Positions 1-15,300 of a stretch of 64,000 nucleotides of DNA are shown here, piece by piece (position 1 is the stretch's first letter; every line of letters begins with the position of its first letter). The position numbers and the translations under genes are program-made. Under the pieces are notes generated by a model that was given only the letters and a program-made list of their open reading frames with translations, was not told the origin of the DNA and ran no database searches. This DNA is from Pomacea canaliculata (taxonomy: Eukaryota > Mollusca > Gastropoda > Architaenioglossa > Ampullariidae): contig NC_037592.1 of the NCBI RefSeq assembly GCF_003073045.1, forward strand, positions 16,759,844 through 16,823,843. Reading direction: 5' to 3'.

Positions 1-240
1 AAATACACTCCAGAAATACACTATATTTCTATTGATTTCTTGTGCAGAGTTTGCAGCCGCTCAGAACTTGCACAGGCTTGTGTATGCAGACCACATGTAT
101 GACACGAATGAACCATGGCTTTAATGTATAGCATTCAGTATGCCATTCCTGGTCTAGTAAATAGCACTAAATAGTTCTTTTCCATTTTCTGCCTACGTAA
201 AATGTCAATAAAACTTTTTAATTATTCTTCGTTTGTGCAG

Positions 241-331
241 ATTGTGTTTGAAGCACAGAGAGAAGGTTTTGCATCAGGCGACATCGCTATTGATGATATT
301 CTGATGAAAAATGGTGCCTGTGTTGATGCAG
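241..331 (+). CDS. MAM 1, last exon (partial domain)
   Basis: This 91-nt exon encodes the final strands of a MAM domain. It starts in phase 0 after TTTGTGCAG with [10 protein letters not shown], contains SGDIAIDDI and ends with the last MAM cysteine in NGAC. The donor is G|GTAAAT in phase 1. The rest of this domain and the N-terminus of the protein lie left of the window. The first 240 bases are intron. Confidence 0.85.
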
Positions 332-3300
332 GTAAATAATGAGAAAGAAAGAAAAGGTGAAAGGCTTGTATATGTCTTGTGTGGGTGTGCACAAGGGCAT
401 GCACATGAGAATGAGACAAGGATACTATCCCATCAAACACATGACTCTGTTACTTATAATTCAGATTTTACTTTCTGCTAGATTCCTGTGACTTTGAGAA
501 AGACCTGTGTTTGTGGACCAATGCTCATGACAGAAAAGATGAACTTGACTGGCTACGTGTCCAAGGCAGCACAGTCGCCAGGTCCACTGGTCCGAGCAAT
601 GACCATACCCAGGATACATCCAGTGGTCATTATATCCTACTTGAGCCTAGTCCAAATTATGCAGAAGAAGCCTATGCTCTTCTTGTGTCTCAAGTATGCT
701 TGCTGTATTATAGTTTTCTAAAATATTACTTTAAATTAGTATGACTTAAATATTATTCTTAATGTATGAAGATTATATTTTACATAACACTTGTTCTTTC
801 TTGTCTCTATTTACATCTTTGCATCAGGTCAGGAATCAGGTCTTGTGCTTTTTCATCAGTTTTCAAAACGTAAGCTCTGCTAAAGCAACTTTTATTTTGC
901 CTTTTTTCCAGATATTTTCAGCATCACCTGGAAATGATTACTGTTTTAGCTTTTGGTACTACATGAGTGATGAAGGCGCCAGTACACTCACAGTCCTCAT
1001 CTTCAGTAATGTCTCCCGTGATGTTATTTCTCCAGAAACTGCTCTCTGGCAGCACCCAAATGGTAATGGGGACCAATGGATCTTTGCTGAAGTCAGTATC
1101 TCCACAGATTACACAATGGAACCTTTCCAGGTGAGTCTAGTTCTATCATGTCGAAGTCAGCAAAAGCAACTCTTGTTGCTGTTAACTAAAATCAGGCAAA
1201 CCTGATAACCAGTGATTAGAAAACTTGAGAAAATTTGTTTTATTTAGATTAGATAAGGTAAATTCCCTCCCTTAATTTTTTTTTTTTGTTGCTTTGTTTT
1301 GTTAATGAGGAGTAGGTGTTTAAGACAACACTTTTCTCATCTCCTCTACCTCGCTGCATTAATTTCCCTATGGAGTACTTATTTTCAACAGCTGTACCAA
1401 CTGCACCACGCAGATATGAAACTAGTTCATCTACAAGTTCAGATATTTGTGCTCTAACCACTTTGCCATAATTAAATACATTGAAATCAGTACACATTTC
1501 AATGACAGATGTTAGAAACTGTTGGGTATTTCAGATTGCCTTGAAGGTGCAGTTGGAAAGGGTAACCATGGCACCTATTGCTGTTGATGATACTGCTCTT
1601 ATTTTTGGGTATTGTCCTACGCAGTTTGATTTTGCACCAACATCAGGTAAATGGTTTAGGTTATATAAATATAATAGTACTATATCGTAGCACGCATACA
1701 CGCGCACGCGCACGCACACAGGACAAGTACAGGCTTGGGGTGGGGGATAGTTACTGGCCGGGTGACAACCCCGTGACCGAAGGAGCGGGAGGGGAAACGA
1801 CTATGGTGACAGGGATGCGGGGGATGTTTTGGAGGGAAGTCTGGTGCGAAGGTCGGGAGAAGAGAACGTGAGGGGACAGTGTAGAGGTCAGAGCTAACAC
1901 TCATCGAGAGCGCGAGTGTGTGGTGTGAAGGTTTCACTTTAGCCAGAACCATCGACTGGCGTTAAAGAAAAAGGACTTGGAAATCCATGACAGTGTTGTG
2001 TTTGTTCGTGTGGTGAGACCGGGAAAGCAACCCCAGCTATACTCTGCTACATAAAGTGATTCAGAATGCCTTTTCCACTTTAAAGAAAAACCAACAACAA
2101 TCAAAGTCTTTAAAACCTTGTGTATAAGCAGACACAGACGTAAGAAACTTTTTGTAGACTTTTTAAAACTAGATAATTAATTTCTTACAATAAGCAAAGA
2201 TCAGCATTCCGACAATTCATTATAAGTCAGAAACAAAATGGATCTGTCAAAAATGCTATGTTGAATGAGCAGGCATGATATAGTCGTAATGCTGTGTTCT
2301 GTTTATTTTAGACATTAGCCTTATCTATTGCGACTTTGACCATGGCAGTACCTGTTCATGGAATCAAAGTACATCAGATCTTTTTGACTGGACACTGGCT
2401 AGTCATTCTACTCCAACTGCTGGTACTGGACCATCTGATGACGTCAGCGGAGGTGGTAAGATATGCTTACATCGTTTGTACAGGTTTGAATCCGTGCCCA
2501 AGAAAAATTTATGATTATTCATCCATGTTCTTTAATTAATAGATAGAAAAATTTATAAAAAGAAGAATGTTTTTTGCTGATATTTTGAATCTGATCTGTA
2601 GTGTAAGATTGATCTTGACACCATTGTATTTAACCGATCACTTAAACATTTGTCATGGTCAGGGAAGAATTTAAGCATTGAAAAATTATAGGATATTCAT
2701 TTTACTTAATGCCTTTTTTTCTGTTTAAATTATATCATCAGGTTCTTATCTCTACCTGGAATCTTCGCCACAAAAGGTCGGTGACAAAGCAGACCTAGTC
2801 TCATCTCTGCTGCCTCCGACTGATGGACTGAGCTGCTTTAACTTTTATTACCACATGTTTGGGCCCACAATTGGCACACTTTCAGTCTACATAGCTGTTG
2901 GTGTTAGCGAGTCCTTGAAATGGACTCTCTCTGGATCTCAGGGAGATGAGTGGAAAGATGCCCATGTCACCATTTCTAGCAATTCTCACTTCTATGTGAG
3001 TATCTGACATTTCATCCATTGAAACAACTTTTGCAATAGCTGTAATTAAAATGTGAGTTCTTTTTTAATTTCTAAGAGTTAATTAATGTTTCCTTTTGCT
3101 TTTTTAAAAAAAGCAAACATTATTTCTTCTGAAAAGTAAAAATAATTTCATAATTTTTTTTATAGATGTAGCATTTCATCACCATCATTACTTTAATAAA
3201 CAAGCTTCTTTTAGTTGCTTATAAACTTTATTGTAGCTTCTGATCATCTATTTCAGATTATCATCAGAGGAGTGTGGGTGGTTCACAAGGAGATATTGCT

Positions 3301-6300
3301 ATTGATGAAGTTTACTTTGAGCCCCAAGCCTGTCCTGAAATAAATGGAGGTGAGTGCTGTTAAAAAGGACCAGTAATTACTTTTAGACAAAAGACTGTTA
3401 TTTGTATATTAATGACTTTTAGCAGAAACTTTATCAAGGAATTATAAGATTTGCAATTAAAGTGGAAGATATCTTTTTGTGAAACACTCCTTTAAACAGT
3501 TAATCCAAGCATAGGAAAGAGATCAAGACCTCATCTCCCCAAAGTTTGCTCATTGATTGGACAATGCCTTAAGTAAACTGTTTGCTCCCTGATTCCTCCT
3601 TGTCTTTTATTGCTTGTCTGCATAGTGTTTCTCTTTCTGCCCTTCGTATTCTGTTCACGTCTTTCATTTGTCTTAAGCACTGAGAGAGTGCTTCTTTATG
3701 AGCATGATTATGCAATATGTAGATCACATGTTTCTATTATTTTTTTCCCCATCATATTCTCAAAGCTCTCACATCGGCTGCAGTCTTCAGTGACATGTTA
3801 GAATCTAGGTCAATAATATGTGCCTTTCTAAAAAAAAAAAGGATGAACTTTTCACAAGGCATTTTATTAACAGACTAACACTATATTTTGTTCACTTTCT
3901 AGTCATTTTGAGCGTAATTTCATGTCTGACTTTGGTTAGCTTATAAATTAAGTTAGCATGCATCTGTAGTCACTTTATACTTGAAATTTTATATCTTTCT
4001 ACAATTTTTCAGATTTTATTCTTTAATGTATTGTTAACATCTTTCTGTGATGTTTTTGTTGAATTTTCTGTTGCTGACTAGAAATGAAATTATCCAGAAA
4101 ACTTCATATTTGAAGCTCATTTTGAGTTTTCACTAAACACAAACTCCTTCAAGAAATAAGAAGTATTTGTCTGTGGGTGTGGATGTATGTGCATATGTGT
4201 GTGTATGTGCATGTGTTGTGTGCATGCAGTGATCTGTGATTTTGAGGTAGACATGTGCAGCTTTGTTCAGCTTTCCAATGGCAGTCTTCACTGGATCAAC
4301 ACCAATGGCTCCAACCACAATGGAATCAATGTGGATCACACCACGGGCTCAGAAACAGGTCCATAAATTTTTCTGTCTCACTTGTCTAAAAATTATGAAA
4401 TTTTGTTAGTTTTTTTAATCACATTAAAGTGGTTAATCACTTCATGTGGTTATCTATCACAGAAATCATTTTAGCTGAATAGCTACACATTTGTACCTTT
4501 CATCAGGTCACTACATTACACTCACGAACTCAAGTAGCACCAACAACTCTGCAACAATGGTGTCACCCATGTATGCCCCCTCCTCTGGTGAGTGCCTGCA
4601 GTTCTATTATCACATTCATGGCAACAATGGAGGCTCCTTGAAAGTGCAGCTTCACTTGAAAACCTCTGAGTCTATCATCTGGCAAATGCAGGGTGAGCAA
4701 GGAGATGACTGGAAAATAGCACAGGTTACAATCAAGACTCTCACAAAATATCAGGTAAGTCTTTATACCTGGTGACACATTTTATTTCTTTTATGCTTGT
4801 CTTAGTAACTGTACATTTGCACTTGTATCAGTTCTTGTTAACAATGAGAAACAAGACAAAAGCATAGTTCTCTAAACTTCTTCTCAATCTTGGTTCATCC
4901 CCTGGAAAGCCCTGAAATGTCTCAAATATTATATCATAAATATAAAAAAAATAAGAAAAGTTCTTTTTCTAGGTATATCTGGTAAGTGGTTATATCTTTT
5001 GAAAATGGTGTGATCAGGAAAGAATTTCACAGCTTCTGTGCATTTTCCACAGCTTTCTTTCAGTGGATGGATGCTTCCTGGTTCAGGCGATGTTTCACTA
5101 GACGACATCTCCATCTTGCCATTTCCATGTGCAGAGCCTGGATCTTGTGACTTTGAGACTGACTTCTGCACTTTCACTAATTCCAAAACAGATCAGTTTG
5201 ACTGGATACTGGGTTTTGGAGATACTAAATCACTCTATTCTGGACCTAGCACTGATCACACAACTGGCACTGTAGAAGGTCAGAAAAAGTTATCTGTAAT
5301 TAAAATATTGTAAAATTATGTGATTTGAAACAGTTTTATTCATAAAAATATAAATTGTTTCATGAGCACACTTGTTTGCTCACATAGTGGTTGACAAAAT
5401 TAGCATGCTTATGCATGTGAGTGTGCAAAGATCAGTGTAGGAAATTGGAAATCTGTGTGTGTATGTGTGTGTGGTGTATGTGTGTGCGCGCGTGTGTGTG
5501 TTAAGTACTTTGAACCTGCCATTAATTGTGGAAAAGGTACTATGTAAAGGAACAGTATTATTTATATGTAAAATCCAGCAATACTTGTGACCAGGCTTAC
5601 TGTTTATAGCTGATGTACTTACTGCATGCAACATACAGTATATGTAGTACATAATATATATATATTTAATGTGCTTTTGGCAGGGCACTACATTTTTATT
5701 GACAGCACTACGAGTCTTCCTGGTGACAAGGCCCAGCTTGTGAGCGAGACCCTACACCCCACCCCAGGAAGTTGCCTGGTGTTCTATTACAACATGAATG
5801 GTGCAGGTCCGTGTGCTATAATAATGATCTTTTTACATCATTTAATTACTAATTTGATTTGCTTTTATTAAACTGGATCCTATTTTATTGTGTAGTGGGC
5901 TTAAATATGGGAGTGCATATATGGTTTTAGGGTGGAAAGCTTGATGACTATGTGTGTTAATTCTGTCAGAAACTCAAACTCGGAAAGAAAGCACATGGCA
6001 GACCAGAAAGAAATAAATACCCTTTCAGTTTTGGTGGCCAAAGTCTCGTGACTCGGCCATGCAGTTGCCCTTTTAGAACATTCTAGACATTTTTGACAAA
6101 AGTAACATTAACTTCACTTTGGGCTTGAAGTCTGGCTTGCCCATAGCAAAACAGCTGACTCAAACATGCATGACTTTTGCTTGTAAATAAAGAATGAAGT
6201 ATCGTGTCATCTGCCCCCAACACATTATATCCACCTAATATGATACCCAGAGGTAATTTTGTCAAAATTGTCTTTTTCTCGATATTTCCATTTCATACTT

Positions 6301-9300
6301 TTCTGCAGTCTTTGAGTATGCTTTAATGATTATGATTTTTCTACTTAGCCTATGTGGTTAAAACAAGCAAGAACTGTCTTTTGGTCAGTCTAATCTATGT
6401 ACATTTTGCAAAAAAGGCATGGGATCACTGAATGTCTACAAGTCCACACAGCTCAGCCAAAAGCTAATCTTCAACCAGACAGGACATCATGCTAATGCAT
6501 GGCTTCAGTCATCTGTGAACCTTACTTCTGTGACACCTTACACCATTATCTTTGAAGGAGTCAAGGGAGCCAACAATACCAGTGACATAGCATTAGATGA
6601 TATCTCTGTGTCACAAGGTGCTTGTGGCCAGCAAAATGGAACAGGGACACCTGGAATCACCACAACACCATTATGTAAGAAAATGTTTCATTCTCTTTAT
6701 CAATGAGAGATGATGAAAGGCACAGGATGCTCAAAGACTGGTAACACTGATTATAAGCATCTTCACACCCTGCCTTTTGCTCCAAATTTGATTCCCACAC
6801 AAAAAAATTCTCCCACAACTATATACCCTCTATATGTCTCCACCTTCACTTCTCACACACTTATGTTAGATGGATGATCAAGATAATGAGTTGAGACTGT
6901 ATTTTCATGTGATAAAAATATAGCTGGAAATGAAAATTATATCCTCTTTGTTTCCTATAGCAATTCCTAACTTGGGCTGCGACTTTGAGAATGGCATTTG
7001 TCAGTGGACACAAGATACTAGCAATCAGTTTAACTGGACATGGCAGCAAGGTTCAACAGCCACTGCTGACTCAGGCCCCAGGTTTGACCACACACAAGGA
7101 AACATCCGAGGTGAGCTTCTTAAACTAAACATCAGCATTTAAAATAAAATATGTGTTGGGGATGTTTTACATACTTTTGGGGGCAATATGTAAATGAGAA
7201 CTTTTTTTCCTATCTGGAATGATTCTTGTAACTTCATTTTCTAAATTCCTTCTTGAAAAAAACTCAGGTGCTGCCCATATATGTAAAAGTGGGTTTTTTT
7301 TACTAAACAGAAGATAGGACAGGCAATGTTGCTGTAGTAAAGGAAGTTGCTTTATGCTTTATTCTTTTCAGTTTCTGTTTGATAAGAGTGCAGTCAGTCA
7401 GCAGCAAAGTAAAAATATTCAATGAAGGTAGGATATACTTCATACTTTAACAAGTGATGTGCCTTTTCAGGGCACTATGTGGATGTTGATGCCTCCCATG
7501 CAGCCAATGCCACAGCCCGCCTGCGCAGCCCACAGTTCAGCAACACAGGCTCAACATGTGCAACATTCTGGTACCACATGTATGGTGCAGATGTGAACAA
7601 ACTGAACTTGTATCTTGCAAGTCCTGGAAAACCTGGTTCTCAAGTCTGGACAAAGTCTGGCAACCAGGGCTTTATGTGGCAGTATGCAGAAGTTGAAGTA
7701 GGGGCTGTTTCTTCCGCACAGGTAAAGTCATGTCAAGGGATATGTAGGTCTTACCAACAATAACTTGCAGCATCTTTGTGCATGAGGCAGAAGACCACAA
7801 ATAAAAAGCTTTGTAATCTTTTCCTAGGTAGGACATTATCATTTTAGTTGACTGGCATTAAAAAAAATGTCTCTTTTTGTAGCCAATGCTCACCTTTGTC
7901 TCTGGTCTTTTATGGGACACATCCATACACCAACATGCAGGCATTCTCTCAGCTCTAAACTTGACTTGTACAGCACCATAGTTTTGTACATTTGTCAAAT
8001 GACGGTCATGGTCAAGAGACCAATATGCTTAAAATAACTGAGGACAAATATTTTTGGAAAATGCATATTAACTTCTGCCTGCTTATACATCTCATACATA
8101 TACAGATCTTTCTATAACTTGTTTTTATATATATTCAACATGTACAAATCTTTCTTTAAACTTCTTTTATTAATGACAGCTCATATTTGAAGCTGTCTGT
8201 GGCACTGCATACATGGGAGATATAGCACTGGATGATATCAGTATAATCAGTGGTCCATGTCCTGCACCAGGCAAAGATTTATGTAGGTGTAACCTAAGTA
8301 TTCTCTATTTTTCAGGTTTTATATCATAATATACCCATGTGTTGCAAAAAAGAGACAGATAAAATCTGGTCAACATGGGGAGATGATTGTTTATAGCAGT
8401 GCATCAAGAGCTGTACACAAAATAAAGAGAATAATATGGCCCTTTTATGGGTAAAGTCTTCCCATTTTTCTCAAGCTTATAATAAATTTGTTGCCATTCA
8501 ATTATCTTCTGGAAGTTGATTCTCTTGATTTACTCATTACATTTTTTATCCAGTTTTCTTTTTTCTTCTTGTTTGGGGACAGCATTTTGTGATTTCGAAG
8601 ACACTCACATGTGTGGATTCGTGCAGTCGATTAGTGACCAGTTTGATTGGGTATTGGAAACAGGAGCAACAACTCCAGACTTAGGACCTAAAGTTGATCA
8701 CACATATGGCAGTATAGAGGGCAAGTTTCATTCATTCATTTATTTGATGACATTGATAAAAGATATTTGAACTGAAAACTAGAATGGCCAACAATAACAA
8801 ACAGAAATCCTTTAAAATGAAATGCCACCACTAGCAGTTTATGATTAGGATTAGACTATCCTTCTAAATTTACAGACACATGGGTCAGTATTTTTCATTC
8901 TTATTTCAAATATTTTGGTGTAGTGGGTTTGAAGCTGAAATAGTTACAGTAAATGGTTAAACAGTGCTATATCCCTGAAACCAGGCTTAAAGCACGTTAC
9001 ATAGAGACAAGCGCACGTATGCATGCACACGACCAGAATAAAAACGCTGATGGACATCCCTGTAAACAGGTGTTATATCCAGATATGTATATTAGAAAAT
9101 AGTAGATTTAATTTGAAGATTATACGGAAGCCATAAAGTGAATCAAGAAGGACAAAACAGTTTATTTACACTGTGTTTATAACCAATCACAAACAGGTCA
9201 CTTTATTTATCTGAAGCCCGTAAATTTTGGAGGTGAAGCACTACTGTTAAGCAAGCCTTACAACCCAACCTTTGGAAGCTGCCTTACCTTCTGGTACTAC

Positions 9301-12300
9301 CAGAGAGGAGGTGATGTAGGAACCATTTTTGTCTCCATTGTTCCTGTTGGAGAAGAAATCACACCATCATCAATATGGAGAATGGATGATGACCAGGGCA
9401 CACAGTGGCACCTGGCTGCTATTAACATCGAAAATGCAGAACAATTTCAGGTCATTTTTTAGTTTGTCATTAAGCAACATTTCCATCTTGAGTCAAAGAG
9501 TTAACATCAAACCTGCTTGTGGTTGTTGCATGCACATGTGTGTGTGGGTGTATACATGCACATATTTCATAACATGTTGGCCTATATGTCTGAATGTAAT
9601 TCTTTGTCTATCTTTCTCTTTATAGATAGAAATTTGTATGCCCACATACTACTTGTATGAGTTATTCACAAATTATTGATTACAGGTAGTTTTTAAGGGG
9701 TCTCTTAGTGGCTATGGAGGTGGCATTGCACTGGATGACATCCGTATGTCACCTATAAGCTGTCAAGTCTTGGCAGACTGCGACTTTGAACAAGGTGGGA
9801 TCTGCACCTGGACTCAAAGTCAAAATGATGACTTTGACTGGCTAGTAAATAGTGGGGAAACAGCTTCTTTGGACACTGGGCCTCCCAGCGATCATACAAC
9901 TGGTACAGAAAGTGGTGAGAGAAAATATTATTTTCCAATGACATTACCCACCGTTATATTCTAGATAACAAGGAAGAGTGTTTCAACAAAATAACTAACA
10001 GAAATAACTTGATAGAGCAATAATTTAGCTTTGAAGACATCAGTTTGTTCCCTTATAAAACTGCTCACTTTCAATAAAAAAATGTGTCCTTGTAAGCCAT
10101 CTATTGGATTGTTGGAAAGTGAGGTGTGCCTTTGAAGTCTAGCGCTGTGTTTTAAAGAATGCTACCATTGTATTAGATTATCATTATCATTTGCTGCCTG
10201 TGTCTGCAGCTATCTTATATAGGCATGAGCCCTCGTTTTTCTGAGCTGTGCACATTCTGTTTGATTGTGTAAAGTGTTCAAATTCTTCTTTATTCCCTAC
10301 TCTTCTTGGATAAGTTCAATCATGGCCTACTATTGACCAGTTACTGATGAGAAAGTGCTTTTCACTTAAGTCTAGACCCACTATAAGTCCCACATTTATG
10401 TATGCTACTGATTAATGAATGGCACATGCATGCTATTTAAATTTTTTGTGTCCTTATTCAGGGGAGTATATCTACCTTCCATCAATGGCTCCTCTACATC
10501 CAGGATACAAGGCCATTCTGATATCTCAGATAATACCCCTCTATGACCTCCCTGACTTATGTTTTACATTTTGGTACTACATGTGGGGCTCCAGAGCTGG
10601 AACTCTGAATATCAGCTACCATATTCAAGGTGCATTCAGTGACGAGCCTGTGATTACGTTTACACGGACTGGTAACCAAGGAAACAATTGGATTCAAGGC
10701 TTTATGGATATTCCTCAACCATGGAATGCGATTACGGTGCATTTCTTCCCATGTCCTTCATTTCTTAAGACTATTAATCCAAATGTTGAGTTGCATGTAT
10801 TTGTGTGTGCAGATATGTATATGTGTGTGTATGTGCATTCAAGCATGATTCAACTTTTGCAGGGTGACAGTTTAGTGAGAATAAATTCTGCTATCTGTTT
10901 GTGAAATGATTTTTTAAGGTTAATTTTAATTTCTTTTACAAATATAACAAGTTATTTTTGTCAGAACTAATATTTGTCTTGGCTTCTTATTCTCAGATCT
11001 TTATTATGGGAAGTATTGGAAATGGGGACAAAGGTGACATTGCACTCGATGATTTCAAGCTCTATTCTATTAGTTGTGATCAAGGTAAGACCGTTGACTG
11101 GTGTCATGATTTTGAGGTATTGTTGCTGTTTAATAGCTGTGCAGTAGTTTGAACATACAGACAACTATATAGATCAGACCTGGGCAAAGGCCGGCCCGCG
11201 GGCCGGATCGCCTCCTGTCTCTGACCGGCCCCCCCCTTCCCGCCCGCCCGCCAGTAGATATATACTATATATACAGTATTGGGTAAAACTGAGTTAACTA
11301 TATTAGTCCGGCCCTCTAAAACCATCCCAATGTCTCATGCGGCCCCTTGGGGAAATTAATTGCCCACCCCTGATATAGATGATTGCTATCTTCAGCTTAA
11401 ATTCTTGCTTTAACATATTTCTTTATTTCAGTCAAGGGTACCACTTCTACTGCTGTATTGTTCAAGTGTAACGATGCAGCCAACACAACAGTTACACAGG
11501 ATAAAGTCTGCAACTTTATTAGAGACTGCCCACCTCCTTATTTAGATGAAGCTAACTGTGGTATGTGTCTTTTAATATTCCCATTAAAGGTTTCCATTTA
11601 CTTGTGCCTTTTTAGTATTTTTGGGCTCGAGAAGATAAGAGTACATTTTATTTTTAGGACAATATTTTATCAGAATATTGAACGTGCACTCATCCATAAA
11701 ACAGAACAAAGAGTTGTCAGGACTATTCATGTGAAAGAATATATCGTAAAAGATTTAGGATTCATAAGTGCATAATCAAGAGATCAAGTCCATTTGGAAT
11801 GAAATGTCAAAACTAATGGTGGTTATGATGATCACTTTAAACAAAGTATTTTGAGTGAATAATTATTTAAACTTATATAGCACCATGTAATAGCCCTATA
11901 GGCAAGCTCATGGCATTTTATGAAGGAATGACACACATAGTAAATAAGTTAGTGGAATGCCAGGGTTGTTGATGAGTCACAGTTTAGATCAACAAATTAT
12001 ACAGTCAATTGTCAAAAACAGAGTAGAACAGATAAAATAAATAATCAGGAACTGGTATAAAATCATTGTGAGATTGTTGGTACTCACACAGTCACCAAGC
12101 AAAATGAAACTGCAATAAAGTGTTAAAATACATGAGTGAGGGTTGATTTCAGGTCCTCCATAGTGAAGACGTAAAAAAAAAAACCCAAAGAAACTGTCGA
12201 GGCATTAATTAAAGAAGACTGAGCAGAGAAAGTTGAAATCAGTAGATGAAAAACAAAATGCTATAGGCAAGTAAGCAGTCTGAAGATGTGAAGGCCATTA

Positions 12301-15300
12301 AAAGAGCAACAGGAACAAGTCAAAGCAGAAAAACATAACTGTAAAGACCTGATCTCCTCATCCTTTACTCACTGATGAGATGTAATATGTCATATTGTTC
12401 TCAAAAGGTGACTGTGACTTTAATGATGATAACTGCCAGTGGACAGAGGCCAGTAACAGTATTTGGCAATGGTCTTTGGGTAATGGTCAATCCAATGCCA
12501 GCAGGGCTGTTCCCAAGTATGACCACAGCGGCAGCACCACAGGTAATTATTTATTAAGAAAAATTAAAAGACTGCTTTGCATTAATAAGGAGCTTGGACT
12601 GTGTTTTGTATTTTAAAAGTAGATGATTATAATGATGATGACACATTTTTGGACAAAGACAAGGTTAGTTTAAAGTCAAAATATATGAAAATGAACACTA
12701 AGAAAAAAAAAGAGAGCTAAATGATAGCAGATCTAAAAGAGACAAGAAAGAAATTGAACTATGCATAACATATAGGCAATGAATAATCTGGGTTAAAAAT
12801 AAGAAGACCTTTTCATAGATTTAAGTCTTTTTTATTTTCCTTCATTTCAGACAGTTTTTTGTACCTGGACAAGGGAACAGGCACACAAGCTGACTTTTCT
12901 GACATTTACAGCATTCAGTTTGGTCCTTGCAGTTCCACCTGTCAGATGCAGTTGTTTTATTACATTTCTGGACAGGGTAATTTTCCTTACTTAGGGGTTG
13001 ACAGGGGTTGGAGAATAAATGATGGTGGTGGTTGCAGATAGATTTAATAACACATGAAGGGCATGTTTAAAAGCTGCAGCTGAAATATAAGGAGTTATGT
13101 GTGTCTGGTGTAAATCCAATGCACTCGTCTCTACACTTTAGCAAGGGATCACTAACAAGTGAGAAAGTGTTACTTATTTAAGAAGGTTACACACAACTAC
13201 TGTGATGTGTCTAAATTACAGATAGCATGTGGTGATTAATGGCGTTAAGAGATTGAAAAGCTTAGTGGAATTCCCCATTGAAGTGTTCTAGGTATTGTTC
13301 TATTCATTTGCTTTGGGAATGACATGATGAATGCATCTAAGACCTAATTAGTATGTTTGTGAATATCCATGGAAACTAAAGCTATCCATAGAAAGCTTAG
13401 GCATTGTTAGTTTCCTTTTCGGTGATTGAGGTTTGTTTGATGGCTTATGAGAAAGTGAGTCTTGTTGATTTCTCACAAGATCAAAACTATTTGCACAAAT
13501 GCAATAATATGTTCTCTAGATGTTTTAGTCAAAATAACACAAAAAGAGGTTATTGAAAACAGTATTTAGTTTTAATTAGCCTCAACATGCTGAAGATGAA
13601 GCTAGCAAAGGCTTTAAGTGGATGTCATGTGTCCCAGTGGCACGTGAATTGTACATGTACATGTGTCAGTTATGTTATCTATGAAGGTTATAGTTTTGGT
13701 TTTAGTTAGACATTCAGTGATCTGATTCAACATGAATATTAAATGTTTGAGGAATTACAAAAATTGTTTGCATCAAGTTTTCATGTTAACACTGTTCAGT
13801 TTCCAGATATTTTTAATTGTCCATAATGGACATGGACTTTAATCTTACAGTTACTGGGCTTTGGTGGATATGAAAAAAAATGTAAACAAATTTAGATCCT
13901 TCAATCATTTATATTTTTTCACCCCAGCTTCACAAGTCAGGGTGCTGCTAGAGCAGGCTGAAGAAAAAACAGTCTTGTGGGCAACACAAGGACGAGATAC
14001 TGACAAGTGGGTCAAAGCTACAGTTGATATTCTGCGAGTGGCAACACCATTCAGGGTGAAAATTATTGGCATTCATTTTCCCTCCACCTTTAATAATTTT
14101 AATAAAAATGTAGATTGATAATATAATATTAGGAGTTTGTTTAATTGGGTAAATAGAAAAATGTAAAGAAATGAATCTGTTGTAGCCATGCTGTTTAACT
14201 GACGAAAACAGCTAAATTTTTTACGTCCTTCATATTACTACAATTTTACACTTGAAAACTTCAAAGTGCAGTTCATTTTCACACATGGACATTCAAGTTT
14301 TTCACTTATGGAAACTTCTAGCAGTTCATTATTAAAGTGTTTTATTGCTTTGCTCTATGCTTGTAGATACATATTCAAGGATACACTGCGCTGACAACTT
14401 CATTTCAAGGCATTGTGGCAGTTGATGATGTCCAGTTTGAAAACTGCAATTTTCCAGGTATTTAGTGGTGTGATTACTTAAGTACGGGGACCTGTTTTTT
14501 TTAAACTAAAAATTATGCGCTTTCTACTTTTATTTGGTCATAATATACAAGGCTTTTTCAATTGACTTTGATCTTATAAAAGATTTCATTCTGGGCTGTA
14601 GATACTTAGTAAGAGAGAAAAGTCTATAAGGAAAAAAAAGCAAGGTGCGTACATTCTTTCTCGCTCCTTATCCAGTATTTTTAATTCTCTGTGTGGTTTA
14701 GAAATGCAGTTATTAATCTATTTTTTTAATCAGGGCTGGTTATGAAAGTCCTCTATCAAAGCAGGAATGTAAATTTCAGGGCAAGCTGGAAACATTTAAC
14801 TTTTATGCTCATGAAACCCAGTTTGTATTGCAACATTGTAATACTAGAAGACCCTAACAGAATTAAGTGTGATATGTGTGTTCAGTACCAGGAAACTGTG
14901 ATAGCAGTCAGACTCAGTTCCACTGCAATAGCTCTGCCTGTATCCCTATGGCAGCTGTCTGTGACTTTACTGATGATTGCGGTGATGGCAGTGATGAGGC
15001 TTCTTGTGGTGAGTTAACAAGTGAATGAAACTGTTGATCAGACTGCCTAAGAGTTGCTCACCACCATAATGAATATTTATGAATGGATGGCATTAGGCAA
15101 CTGGCTTAGGCATAATTATGTTAAGTAAGCTTTTAGGTGTAAGCTTTACCCACTTACAAAATGACATCCTTAATCTCCAGAGCATAATATGTCTTTGCCT
15201 GTGATTAAAATGTTGAGACTTGTGTGTGAAGAAAATTAATGACATTTGTTTTAAATGAAAATGAAATAAAGGAACAAGCAAACAAAAATTATAGAAAGTA

